Shown here: positions 18,671-27,067 of the stretch, piece by piece
Layout: each line of letters begins with the position of its first letter
Numbering within the stretch: position 1 is the first letter of the stretch
Assembly (NCBI RefSeq): GCF_023277745.1
Contig: NZ_CP086322.1
Span: forward strand, 7,998,001-8,062,000
DNA from: Streptomyces halobius
GTDB lineage: Bacteria; Actinomycetota; Actinomycetes; Streptomycetales; Streptomycetaceae
Direction: 5' to 3'
Length of the DNA: 64,000 bases
Translations under genes and position numbers: made by a program
Notes under the pieces: generated by a model
What the model was told of the DNA's origin: nothing
The model's input: the letters and a program-made list of their open reading frames with translations, nothing else
Database searches by the model: none

Positions 18671-19480
18671 TCAGCTCCCACCAGGCTGCTGCGACAGCCT
18701 GGCGAGGAGGTCTTGCACCTCCTTCGATTCACCGCGCCTCACGGCGCACAGGCGCCTCATGGCGCACTGGAAGCGGTCAGCGACCTGGAGAGCTGTCGGT
18801 GCCCCGGTTCTGGCGCCTTCAGCAAAGAACGGGGCACGATCGCGGCAGATCACCTCGATCTCCGGTCGTTCGCTGAGCCAGGCTGCGAGCGTCTCTGCTT
18901 CTCGGTCAGGCAACAGGTCCACGGGGCGGCCGGTCTCGACGTCGACCAGCACGGTTCCGTAGACCTGGCCCTTGCGCATGGCGTATTCGTCGACGCCGAC
19001 TACCCGCGGAGTCCGCGGCTGTGGCTCCGGGAGGGCGTCGACCAGCCGCAACACCGTGCTGCGGCTGACCGAGATCCCGAAGACGTCCGCGATGCGGGCG
19101 CCGGCCCGGCCGGCGAGAGCGAGGCCGACCTCGGCCAGTGCCGACCGCAGCCGTTCGGTCCACCGGCTGTAGCGGCGGGTCAGCCCCGGGACCTGCTTGG
19201 CGAACGTTCGCCGTTCGCATGAGGGATCCGTGCAGGCGAACCGCCGGACGTGCAGACACAGCACCACCCACCGCCCCGCGCTCGGAAGGTCGGCAGGAAA
19301 CCGCAGGTAGGAGCCGTGCACCCGGCTCGACCAGGCTCCACAGTCCGGACACAATGCGCCAGCTGACCGGCATCTGATCCCAATGCGGATCGCCTCGCCA
19401 TGGTCTTCCGCCGACACCACCGCGACCTCTGGAGCCGACAGGAACAACAGCTCCTCCAGCTGGAGCATGACCTCGTTCAC
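18671..19480 (-). pseudogene. ISL3-family transposase, truncated
   Basis: 269 codons. The N-terminal half of an ISL3 transposase is clear: zinc ribbon [17 protein letters not shown] with [36 protein letters not shown], and the first DDE Asp in [16 protein letters not shown]. After LQVADRFQ the normal catalytic C-terminal half (about 250 residues) is missing. A short tail [15 protein letters not shown] ends at a stop next to the presumed 5' edge of intron A. Two 18-bp near-identical tandem units (GCGCCTCA[C/T]GGCGCACAG-like, about 18736-18771) sit at the break. The protein is not expected to be active. Confidence 0.8.
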
Positions 19481-19609
19481 GGCCCAGAACTGTCAGCCAC
19501 AACATGCTCTTGGACGGCTGTTTTCGGGCGACCTCCTCAGAGCCATCGCCAAGATCAACAGTCACGCAGAGTGTGCGCTTCACAGGAATTGATCCAGAAC
19601 CACTACTCG

Positions 19610-20235
19610 TGAATAAAGCCACCGTCTCCGTCTTGGACGCTCTGGACCTTGACCGTGCTCACGTGGTGGGCATGTCCCTGGGCAGCACCCTTGCCCAGTT
19701 GTTGCTGTTGGGCCATCCCGAGCGACTGCGGAGCGCCACGCTGATGGGCGCCCGTGCCCTGGGCACCTTCGCTCCCGGCCCGGACACGCCGGACCTGCCC
19801 GGCCCCGACCGCCGGGTGTTCCGCGTGTTCGAGCAGATGGGCCAGGAACGCGACCGGGAGGCGGAGATCGCTTGGCGGGTGGAGAACTGGCGGCTGTTCA
19901 ACGGGGATGTGCTGGCCTTCGATCCGGAGGAGTTCCGCCGGATCGAGGAAAGAGCGATCGACCACAGCGGCTGCCACGAATTCCCCGTCACTCACTCCCG
20001 CCTGTCCCCGACGGGGCTTGACCGCGCGGCCGAACTGGGCAAGGCCAGCACACCAGCCCTGGTCATCGAGGGCCCCGAGGACCCTATCAACCCTCCGCCG
20101 CACGCCCGTTACCTGGCCGGTCTCATCCCCAACACCCAGCTGGTGACCGTCCCGGGCATGGGACACGCGCTCAGCTCCGCGGTCCTCACACCCGTGACCG
20201 AGGCAATCCTCGCCCACACCACACACCACCACTGA
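19610..20235 (+). pseudogene. Alpha/beta hydrolase, N-terminally truncated
   Basis: The frame encodes VSVLDALDLDRAHVVGMSLG and continues through a normal C-terminal half to PGMGHALSSAVL. The nucleophile elbow GMSLGS, an acidic residue in EGPEDPINPP and the catalytic His in GMGH are present. The first about 70 residues, including the oxyanion strand, are absent: the sequence upstream (19490-19605) is the left end of the ISL3 element. Disruption by that insertion is inferred. A GTG at 19610 could give a truncated product. Confidence 0.75.
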
Positions 20236-20311
20236 CCGGTACCGGCCGCGACGGGCCGGGCCGACGCAGAAACACCTCACAGCTCACGGGCCATCAGAAG
20301 GGAAAACCATC

Positions 20312-20742
20312 ATGACGAGCACGACCGCAGGTACGGGTACGCCTTCGATCTACCCCACCCTGCTGTGTTGGGACGCCCGCGCCGATCTCCGGCAGCTCAC
20401 CGAGGCGTTCGGCTTCACCCGGGCACGGTGTACGAAAGCAAGAAGGGCACGGTCATGCAGGCCGAACTCTCCTACGGCAACGGCACGGTGATGCTGGCCT
20501 CGAAGGGACAGCGTGGCCGGGGTGCCGTCGGAGAAGCGCTGGCCGACGCGGGGCCGGCATCCCTGTACATCGTCGTCGAGGACGTCGCCGCCCACTTCGA
20601 ACGCGCCGAGCGCGCCAGCGTCGAAATCCTTGTGCCCCTGAAGGAGACCTACGGGGCCCCGACCTATGTCGCCCGCGATGGGGAAGGCAACATCTGGACC
20701 TTCGGCACGTACATACCGGGGGCTCAGCCGACGGCCGACTGA
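20312..20742 (+). pseudogene. VOC/glyoxalase-like protein with a frameshift
   Basis: Starts at an ATG (20312) 27 bp after a GGGAAAACC region: MTSTTAGTGTPSIYPTLLCW, DARADLRQLTEAFGF. The frame breaks at about 20421 and resumes as GTVYESKKGTVMQAELSYGNG through IVVEDVAAHFERAE to a stop at 20742. Joined, it is a PhnB-like single-domain VOC protein of about 143 residues. VOC proteins bind metals or small molecules through paired beta-alpha-beta-beta-beta modules. It lies about 75 bp after the truncated hydrolase. A one- or two-base indel is the only defect. Confidence 0.7.
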
Positions 20743-20830
20743 GCTCTGCCCGCCCCTGTCGAAGATCTGCTCACTGTGACGCGCATCCGGTAGGCGCTTG
20801 GGCAGGAACATCGAACGGCGTCGGTGGTGG

Positions 20831-21808
20831 TTACTCGGAGGGCCGGGGCCCTGCGGCGCGGCGGAGCCGGTTGGCGATCGCGAGTCCCAGCCCCTCCTCC
20901 ACCGGCAAGGACGCGACGATGAGGTCGCACCCCTGCTGGTCGAGCTCGCGCAGGAACCCGTACAGCCCGTGCGCGTAGGCGGCCATCGAATCGGGGACCG
21001 CCACCACGGCGTGCGCCTTCACCGGAGCGTCGGCGAAGGAGGGGGGAAGAAAGACGCCCACCTGGTGCCCTAGATCCTGCGCGAGCTCCGCTTCGGCGAC
21101 GACCTTCTCGGGCTCGACGAGGACGACCCGCGCACGCGGCGCGTAGTGGGACGGGTGCTGGCCCGGCACCCGGACGCGGCTGGTCGAGTGGACCGCAAGC
21201 GGGCACCCCAGCACTGCTTCCAGATCCTCGCGCGTCACCCCGCCGGGCCGAAGGACGCTCAAGGTGTCGCCCGTGGCGTCGACGATGGTCGACTCGACGC
21301 CGACCTCGCAGGGTCCGCCGTCCAGCACGAAGTCGACGGCATCACCGAGCTCCGCACGGACGTGGTGCGCCGTTGTGGGGCTGACCGAGCCGAAGCGGTT
21401 GGCGGACGGGGCCGCGACACCGCCGCCGAAGGCCGCCAGCAGCGCGAGTGCGACGGGGTGGTCGGGCACGCGCACGGCCACCGTCTCCAGGCCACCGGTC
21501 GCCTCCAGGGGCACCCGGCGACCGCGCCGCAGGACCAGCGTCAGTGGCCCCGGCCAGAAACGTTCGGCCAACAGACGCGCACTTGTGGGCACGTTCCAGG
21601 CCCAGTCGCCCAGGTGCTCCGCGCCGCCGATGTGGACGATCAGCGGGTGGGAGGGCGGGCGCCCCTTGACCTGGAAGACGCGCGCGACCGCGGCGGAGTC
21701 CTCGGCGTCGGCGCCCAGACCGTAAACGGTTTCGGTCGGGAAGGCCACCAGACCCCCGGCGCGCAGCACACCGGCCGCCTTCTCGATGTCACTGGTTCTT
21801 GCCCTCAC
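20831..21808 (-). CDS. Sua5-type L-threonylcarbamoyladenylate synthase
   Basis: About 325 residues from a GTG at 21808 (VRARTSDIEKAAGVLRAGG). The YrdC domain has VAFPTETVYGLGADA, KGRPPSHPLIVHI, FWPGPLTLVL and APSANRFGSVSPTTA; a C-terminal Sua5 domain follows the HPSHYAPRARVVLV linker. The enzyme makes threonylcarbamoyl-AMP from Thr, bicarbonate and ATP for t6A37 modification of ANN-decoding tRNAs. Streptomyces usually have a shorter YrdC elsewhere, so this two-domain form in an accessory region may be an extra copy. An upstream in-frame extension to 22030 lacks coding character. Confidence 0.85.
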   Translation of the reverse strand: MRARTSDIEKAAGVLRAGGLVAFPTETVYGLGADAEDSAAVARVFQVKGRPPSHPLIVHIGGAEHLGDWAWNVPTSARLLAERFWPGPLTLVLRRGRRVPLEATGGLETVAVRVPDHPVALALLAAFGGGVAAPSANRFGSVSPTTAHHVRAELGDAVDFVLDGGPCEVGVESTIVDATGDTLSVLRPGGVTREDLEAVLGCPLAVHSTSRVRVPGQHPSHYAPRARVVLVEPEKVVAEAELAQDLGHQVGVFLPPSFADAPVKAHAVVAVPDSMAAYAHGLYGFLRELDQQGCDLIVASLPVEEGLGLAIANRLRRAAGPRPSE

Positions 21809-21992
21809 CCTCGCAATCCTCTCACTGTTCCGCTCTCCACATTCCGTGGTCTCGTCTGCGCATAACGACGAACCAAGGCCGACGGCACCGCGTGAGCGAA
21901 GGCCACATGAAAGCCGTCCCGGCGGCACCGGGAACACCGCCAGGACAGCCCAGCTCAGCGCAATACCCGCAGGCCCTACCCCGGCTGGCCGC

Positions 21993-22220
21993 TCACCGCC
22001 GCGCATCGCCTGGTGCGAGCCGACTGGCAACCCCGGCGATCGCCTCCGGCGACGGCTTGAAGTAGCGGCGGACGTTCTCCGCCTTCTTATGCAGCCAGGC
22101 GCCCTGCTCTCCGAGATGGGTCAGCCAATGTGCCGCAACTCATGCAGGTCCCAGCCCGTTCCGGGCCCGCGCACCGCGGTCTGCTCGTCCAGCAGCGCGC
22201 GGGCCTGCCCCTACGATAGG
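21993..22220 (-). pseudogene. Tyrosine-recombinase C-terminal remnant
   Basis: The minus strand encodes WDLHELRH (the His-x-x-Arg box) and, after a one- or two-base shift, [40 protein letters not shown] and a stop at 21993. The LRH box and the HLGE helix fit the end of a tyrosine recombinase of the actinobacterial tyrosine-recombinase/XerC type. Everything upstream of the box is missing. Confidence 0.65.
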
Positions 22221-22242
22221 CGGGCGGCCGACAGCGGGTTTT

Positions 22243-22884
22243 TCACCGTGCGGAGGCGGCAACCCTGCTCAGGCCATGAGAGGCGACCAGCTGCGCACTG
22301 CCGTCGGCCAGCCGGTAGGACAGACCCGCCACGGCAAGGCGACCGGCGGCCACCCGCTCGGCCAGGACGCGGGAGCGGTCCAGCAACAGGTCGACGGTGT
22401 GCCGGATGTGCTCGTGGAGAATCTCCTCGGCTTGGCCGCGTCCGGCGGCGCGGGCCGCCAGCACACTCGGCGTCACCCGCTCGACGACGTTACGGACGAA
22501 GCCGGCCGGCGCCCTGCCGCCGTCGGCGGCGGCGCAGGCAGCCGCGATGGCCCCGCACGAGTCATGGCCCAAGACCACAACCAGCGGGCAGTCCAGCACG
22601 CTCACCCCATACTCGATGCTGCCCAGCACCTCCGAACCGACCACATGCCCGGCCGTGCGGACCACGAACAGATCACCCAGTCCCCGGTCGAAGATGATCT
22701 CGGCGGCCAGCCGGGAATCGGAGCACCCGAACAGCACCGCGAAGGGACTCTGAGCCGGTGCGGTCTCGGCGCGGCGTGCAGCGTCCTGGTTGGGGTGCTC
22801 CAGCAAGCCGGTGACGAACCGCTGGTTGCCGTCCAGCAGCATCTCGAAGGCATCATCGGGAGTCGGCGTCAGTATCTCAGTCAT
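22243..22884 (-). CDS. Beta-class carbonic anhydrase
   Basis: 213 residues (MTEILTPTPDDAFEMLLDGN). The zinc site is complete: CSDSRLAAEIIFDRG supplies Cys and the Asp-Arg dyad, and GHDSCGA supplies His and the second Cys. RTAGHVVGSEVLGSIEYG is the conserved strand between them. It interconverts CO2 and bicarbonate in the cytoplasm. The ATG is 10 bp downstream of a small frame ending at 22894. Bicarbonate is a substrate of the Sua5 enzyme nearby, but no operon links the two. Confidence 0.9.
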   Translation of the reverse strand: MTEILTPTPDDAFEMLLDGNQRFVTGLLEHPNQDAARRAETAPAQSPFAVLFGCSDSRLAAEIIFDRGLGDLFVVRTAGHVVGSEVLGSIEYGVSVLDCPLVVVLGHDSCGAIAAACAAADGGRAPAGFVRNVVERVTPSVLAARAAGRGQAEEILHEHIRHTVDLLLDRSRVLAERVAAGRLAVAGLSYRLADGSAQLVASHGLSRVAASAR

Positions 22885-22893
22885 GGCCGCAGG

Positions 22894-23154
22894 CTACGGC
22901 CGGCCCAGGCCAGGTCCACGGACGGCGGCCGTCCGCACCTCCGCTGGCGGCACACCCAGACGCCGGGCGATGTCGCCCTCGACCCGCCTCCTCAGCGCAC
23001 TGCGGAGCTGCTCGCCCCACAACGGCACGCCCGCACCGCCTGGCCATGCGCCAGCCTCTTCGTCCCACGACGCCGTCACACACAACCCAACGATGCCCCG
23101 CGGGACAAGGGTGTACGCCGCGGGAGTGGATCTGCCGGGGACGGTGACGTCCAT
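22894..23154 (-). CDS. hypothetical small protein upstream of carbonic anhydrase
   Basis: An 86-codon frame from ATG 23154, MDVTVPGRSTPAAYTLVPRG, ending AEVRTAAVRGPGLGRP. The region GEQLRSALRRRVEGDIARRL is helix-like and has good actinobacterial codon bias. No ribosome site is evident and the family is not recognised. It could be a genuine small gene or the end of a degraded one. It would be co-transcribed with the carbonic anhydrase. Confidence 0.35.
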   Translation of the reverse strand: MDVTVPGRSTPAAYTLVPRGIVGLCVTASWDEEAGAWPGGAGVPLWGEQLRSALRRRVEGDIARRLGVPPAEVRTAAVRGPGLGRP

Positions 23155-23428
23155 GTGACGCCGAAACCAGCTGGGCCGGGTCAGGCGACCTGTCCGAAGC
23201 CGGCAGCAGCCGGGTCCTGCTCGCGCAGCGAGTTGAAGTCCACATCGAGCTTCGTGTCGTATGCCTCGGGCTGGATGCCGAGGTCGCATGCCGGCGAAGG
23301 AGCGTTGCACCCCACCTTGCTCCGTATCGTCGGCGCCGGACCCGTGCGCGGGAGAGCGACGAGCGACGGAGCGCCGATCACCTGCCGGTGTCCGCCGCGC
23401 GAGGCGGACACCGGTGGAGCCGTCATGG
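23155..23428. other. degraded coding DNA
   Basis: A minus-strand frame at 23181-23426 reads LGIQPEAYDTKLDVDFNSLR near its end, which looks like a real protein C-terminus, but nothing recognisable lies upstream. I take it as a gene remnant of unknown type. Confidence 0.3.
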
Positions 23429-25258
23429 TCAGACGGGCTGCGGAGTGGCGGCGGGGCCATGGTGGAGGGCGGTCAGGGCAGCCTCGTGGGTGACCCAGCC
23501 CAGGAGGCGCGTGCGGCTCTCGTCAAGGACAGGGAGACCGGTGCCTTCGGCCGTGGCGAGGGCGTCGAGCGTTTCGGGGAGCGGGGTGGCCGCGGTGACG
23601 GTTTTGGGGAGGTGGGCGATGGCGGCCACGGTGGTGGCGTCGCAGGTCCCGTAGGCCATGGTTTCGGCGACGCTGCGGGCGGTGGCGGTGCCCAGGTAGG
23701 TGCCGCCGGTGTCGAGGACCGGGAGGACTCCGTGCGGGGCTCGGGCGAGGGCCTCGGCGGCCTCGTCCAGCGGTGTGGTGGCCGTGAGGGGCGTGGGAAC
23801 GGGATTCATCACGGTGCCGGTGGTGATGCCGGCCAGCGGCGCGCCGGGCGGGGTCTCGTCGAGGTCGATGCCGCGGCGGCGCAGCTTGAGGGAGTAGATG
23901 GTGTCGCCGGTCAGGGCCCGGCTGACTCCGGTGGCCAGGACGATCGCGGTCATCAACGGGAGGATGATCGAGTACTCGCCGGTGAGCTCGAACATGATGA
24001 TGACGGCCGTGATGGGCGCGCGGGCGGCCCCGGCGAAGACGGCACCCATGCCGATCAGCCCGTAGGCGCCGACCGGGCCGGTGATGCCAGGGGCGAGGTG
24101 GTGGGCGGCCGCCCCGTACGCGGCGCCCAGCATGGTGCCGATGAACAGCGAGGGCGCGAAGACCCCGCCGGAGCCGCCGATGCCGATGGTCAGGCTGGTC
24201 GCGACGATCTTGGCGACGAGCAGCAGGATGAGGAAGCCGATGACGTATCTGCCCTCGATGGCGTTCTCCAGGACCGGGTAGCCGACGCCGTACATCTGCG
24301 GCAGGACCAGGAGCAGGGCGCCGAGCAGCAGTCCGCCGACCGCGGGGCGGGCCCACTCGGGCCAGCGCCAGGCGAAATCGCAGGCGTCCTCGATCCAGTA
24401 CAGGATGCGGGTGAAAGCGACGCCGACCGCGCCCGCGATGACGCCGAGCAGGGCGAAGAGCAGGTACTCGCTCAGGTGGTGAACGGTGAACGGGGGCAGC
24501 TGCAGGAACGGCGTGTTGCCGAAGGCCGCCCGGCCGATCACCGACGAAGTGACCGAGGCGAGGACGACCATGCCGAACGCCTCGGCGGTGAAGGCCCGCA
24601 GGATCAGCTCCATCGAGAAGAAGACCCCGGCGAGCGGTGCATTGAAGGTGGCGGCGATGCCGCCGGCGGCGCCGCCGGCGACCAGGATGCGCATCCGGTC
24701 CTCGGTGACCTTGCTGACGCGGCCCAGCGTGGAGCCGAGGGCCGAGCCGATCTGCACGATCGGGCCCTCGCGGCCGACCGAGCCGCCGCCGCCGATGCAC
24801 AGCGCGGAGGCCAGTGATTTCACGACGGCGACCTGGGGCGCGATGACCCCGCCCTTCCGGGCGACGGCGTACATGACCTCCGGTACGCCGTGGCCGCGGG
24901 CCTCGCGGGCGAAACGCTGCACCAGTGGCCCGTAGGCGAGGCCGGCGAGGACCGGGGCGAACAGCACGAACCAGTGGCCGAGCCACGGGACGTGCGGGTT
25001 GGCGGCGTGACCCGCGTCGGCGTAGTCGGCGTGGCCGGACAGCAGGCCGGTGAACGTCTCGATCAGCCAGCGGAAGGCGATCGCCCCGAGTCCGGCGCCG
25101 GCTCCCACGACCAGGGCCAGGACGAGGAGGCCGCCCTTGGCCTCGCGGAGGGCGGGCAGGGCGGCGGGTATGCCGCGGCGGGCCCGCAGCGGGGCGAGGG
25201 GAGGCGTCGGGGAGCTGGGTTGGGACCCTGGGGATGCGGGTTGAGACCGGTTCACCAT
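23429..25258 (-). CDS. ClC-type chloride channel/transporter with C-terminal CBS domains
   Basis: 609 residues from ATG 25258. The first about 40 residues are a Ser/Pro-rich tail, followed by a membrane domain with the ClC signatures GGGGSVGREGPIVQIGSALG (with the gating Glu in GREGP), GGAAGGIAATFNAPLAGVFF and GIGGSGGVFAPSLFIG. After about residue 455 there is a CBS pair: TVMNPVPTPLTATTPLDEAA and TVTAATPLPETLDALATAEG. ClC proteins move chloride, often in exchange for protons; CBS domains can bind nucleotides. The gene is divergent from a marR gene with a shared operator region. Confidence 0.92.
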   Translation of the reverse strand: MVNRSQPASPGSQPSSPTPPLAPLRARRGIPAALPALREAKGGLLVLALVVGAGAGLGAIAFRWLIETFTGLLSGHADYADAGHAANPHVPWLGHWFVLFAPVLAGLAYGPLVQRFAREARGHGVPEVMYAVARKGGVIAPQVAVVKSLASALCIGGGGSVGREGPIVQIGSALGSTLGRVSKVTEDRMRILVAGGAAGGIAATFNAPLAGVFFSMELILRAFTAEAFGMVVLASVTSSVIGRAAFGNTPFLQLPPFTVHHLSEYLLFALLGVIAGAVGVAFTRILYWIEDACDFAWRWPEWARPAVGGLLLGALLLVLPQMYGVGYPVLENAIEGRYVIGFLILLLVAKIVATSLTIGIGGSGGVFAPSLFIGTMLGAAYGAAAHHLAPGITGPVGAYGLIGMGAVFAGAARAPITAVIIMFELTGEYSIILPLMTAIVLATGVSRALTGDTIYSLKLRRRGIDLDETPPGAPLAGITTGTVMNPVPTPLTATTPLDEAAEALARAPHGVLPVLDTGGTYLGTATARSVAETMAYGTCDATTVAAIAHLPKTVTAATPLPETLDALATAEGTGLPVLDESRTRLLGWVTHEAALTALHHGPAATPQPV

Positions 25259-25260
25259 GT

Positions 25261-25295
25261 TTGCATTATGCAAGACCCTATTTTGCTGTGTGCAA
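25261..25295. promoter_or_regulatory. Probable MarR operator, two TTGC-N5-GCAA palindromes
   Basis: TTGCATTATGCAA (25261-25273) and TTGCTGTGTGCAA (25283-25295) are two copies of TTGCNNNNNGCAA, 22 bp apart (two helical turns), only 3 bp from the ClC start. The region is strikingly A+T-rich. MarR dimers bind such inverted repeats, so the downstream regulator probably controls the ClC gene and itself from here. Confidence 0.7.
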
Positions 25296-25355
25296 CTGAT
25301 GATCGATCCTTGAGGCAGCGGCCCGCAGTACAGGGGCGCGTAAGGAGGTAGAAAA

Positions 25356-25883
25356 GTGCACATGCCCAAGCGCGCACCCATCGCGGCCCATCCACACTCC
25401 ACAGACGACGACGCGCCGTCCGACGCCGCCGACGAGGTCGTCACCGCGGTCCTCACCGCATCCCGTCTCCTGGTGGCGGTCTCCGCCCGGTCGCTGGCCT
25501 CCGTCGAGGACACCCTGACGCTGCCCCAGTTCCGCATGCTGGTCGTCCTCGACAGCCGAGGCCCGATGAACATCTCCCGCCTCGGCGAGCACCTGGACGT
25601 CATCCCGTCCACGGCCATGCGCATGGTCGACCGCCTGGTGGCCGCCGGCATGCTGCAGCGCGAACCGAGCCCCGCCAACCGCCGCGAGACCCTCATCAGC
25701 CTCACCGGCGCCGGGCGCCGCGTGGTCCACGAGGCCACCGAACGGCGCCGGGCCGAGATCGCCCGCATCGTCGACGCCATGCCCCCCGCCCAGCGCGCCG
25801 GCCTCGTCAAAGCCCTGCAGGCATTCAGCGACGCCGGCGGCGAGCCGCTCGCCCGGGAGCCGCACACCGGCGCCGGCTGGTAA
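25356..25883 (+). CDS. MarR-family transcriptional regulator
   Basis: 175 residues from GTG 25356, with AAGGAGG 7 bases upstream. The winged helix-turn-helix is clear: LPQFRMLVVLDSRGPMNISR, LGEHLDVIPSTAMRMVDRLV (recognition helix), then the wing PSPANRRETLISLTGAGRRV. MarR proteins are dimeric repressors usually released by small phenolic or oxidant ligands. The divergent position and the paired palindromes indicate control of the ClC transporter. Confidence 0.9.
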   Translation: MHMPKRAPIAAHPHSTDDDAPSDAADEVVTAVLTASRLLVAVSARSLASVEDTLTLPQFRMLVVLDSRGPMNISRLGEHLDVIPSTAMRMVDRLVAAGMLQREPSPANRRETLISLTGAGRRVVHEATERRRAEIARIVDAMPPAQRAGLVKALQAFSDAGGEPLAREPHTGAGW

Positions 25884-25959
25884 CGGCACGAGGATGGCGC
25901 AGCGCGGAACGCGCCATCGCATGGCCGGATTCCTCGGGCGCGAGGGGCTGGGCGGTGGC

Positions 25960-26520
25960 CGTCAGACGGCGGCCGCTGACCTGTACGGCCACGGCGGGCG
26001 TCTGCGTACCACTGGGTGTGACCTGCCCGTGGAGATCCTGGGGCGGCTGCGCTCGGACCGCGTGATGCGTCGTCCCGCGACACGGACGACCGCGCTGCCG
26101 CAGGGCGGGAGGATCCCCAAGCACGGCCCGGAGTTCCGCCTGGCCAAGCCGCAGACCTGGGGCGAGCCGGACGAGGCCACCGTGCAGGCCACCGAACGCT
26201 ACGGACTGGCCCGCACCATGGCCTGGGACCACATCCATCCCCGGCTGCGGCACCTGTCCGCCTGGATCGACGACCAGGGCGAACTCCCCGTGCTCAACGG
26301 CACGTTGATCCGGCTCGGAGTCGACCACCTGCCCGGCGACGCCACCCCCGTTCCGGTCTGGCTGTGGTCCTCCAAGACCGGCCTGACCGGCACGGACGTC
26401 GACATCCGTTGGCAGGCATTCTTGCGCCGCTTCGACCTGGAACACACCTTCCGCATGATCAAGCAGACGCTCGGCACCGGGGCGCCATTCCGCGCCCTGG
26501 CGGCCACCACGATCCCCGCG
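25960..26520 (+). pseudogene. Transposase remnant (NF041680-like)
   Basis: The frame ADLYGHGGRLRTTGCDLPVE, RLRSDRVMRRPA, GEPDEATVQATERYG, VPVWLWSSKTGLTGTDVD and FLRRFDLEHTFRMIKQTLG matches the middle of a Streptomyces DDE transposase family as I remember it. It begins without the N-terminal domain and turns into unrelated sequence after KQTLG, so both ends are missing. Confidence 0.6.
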
Positions 26521-26664
26521 TCGAGCCCTCGAAGTACAAGAGTGTCAGTGGAGCGGAGCCTGGCAGGCCGGGCAGAAGCCGGGCATGACGAAGGCGCGCC
26601 CCCGCCCGCCGGCCCGAAGGCCAGCAGACAGGGAGGGGGAGGGGGCGCGGGCGGGGCTGGGTGA

Positions 26665-27067
26665 TTCGCCGGCCCGCGCCGATCGCGGATCCGCAGGCAC
26701 GGGGGAACCTTCGGACCCACAACCCTGCCGATGACCAGTCGGCACACCCTCTTCTGCGTGACCGACTACTGGCGTGTTACAGGGCCGGAAGGCCGGTGAA
26801 CATCTTGGGTTCTGGCCCTGCCGCGGGCATCCCGCCCATCGCTCACCGGATCACAGCTTCTACCGGCCGAAGCCAATCCACATTAACGAGCTGGCGCGGC
26901 AGAAGTTTCGGAGACTCGATTGAAACCACGCGTGGGAGTGAAGTCCTGTCGGATCGTCGCACTGCGGTGATCCGTGCGACATCATTCACGGGCCGAAGCC
27001 GTCGGCGAACGCGCTGTCCGCGATTCCGTGATGTCGGCGGCTCCATCTCTCTGTGGGGGTTTCTCAG
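26665..27067. other. gene-free region before the LAETG gene
   Basis: It holds one copy of a 31-bp repeat (26685-26715) and presumably the promoter of the downstream surface-protein gene. No frame or known RNA is seen. Confidence 0.4.
26685..26715 (+). repeat. 31-bp perfect repeat, copy 1
   Basis: Begins GCGGATCCGCAGGCAC and ends AACCTTCGGA; identical to 28212-28242. The two copies flank the LAETG-anchored protein gene and lie next to transposase remnants. Confidence 0.75.

Larger units (their letters stand above)
12835..18683 (-). mobile_element. Group II intron A (outer intron, interrupted)
   Basis: The minus strand carries a recognisable domain V at 12898-12933 (GAGAGCCCGGTGCG, bulge and loop, then CGCCGGGTTC), followed by a domain VI helix and a probable 3' end in GACCTCAC at 12835. 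Its maturase gene is at 12961-14379. The 5' RNA domains lie beyond intron B: a GTAGTAGTCGG element typical of the region just upstream of the intron ORF is at 18231-18246. The 5' boundary is not certain; a GTGGGAGC at about 18683 is a candidate, another is near 18525. The intron is split by intron B at about 14429-18030. Confidence 0.6.

Noticed and set aside
19504-19609. N-terminal extension of the alpha/beta hydrolase
   Set aside because: The extra residues come from the ISL3 element end, not from hydrolase sequence.
23261-24817. Gly/Asp-rich plus-strand protein opposite the ClC gene
   Set aside because: Antisense shadow of the ClC frame; composition is an artefact of codon bias.
26685-26760. 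c-di-AMP (ydaO-type) riboswitch before the LAETG gene
   Set aside because: ACGGGGGAACC is suggestive, but the other conserved parts (GGGGTGAA and flanking pairing) could not be found.
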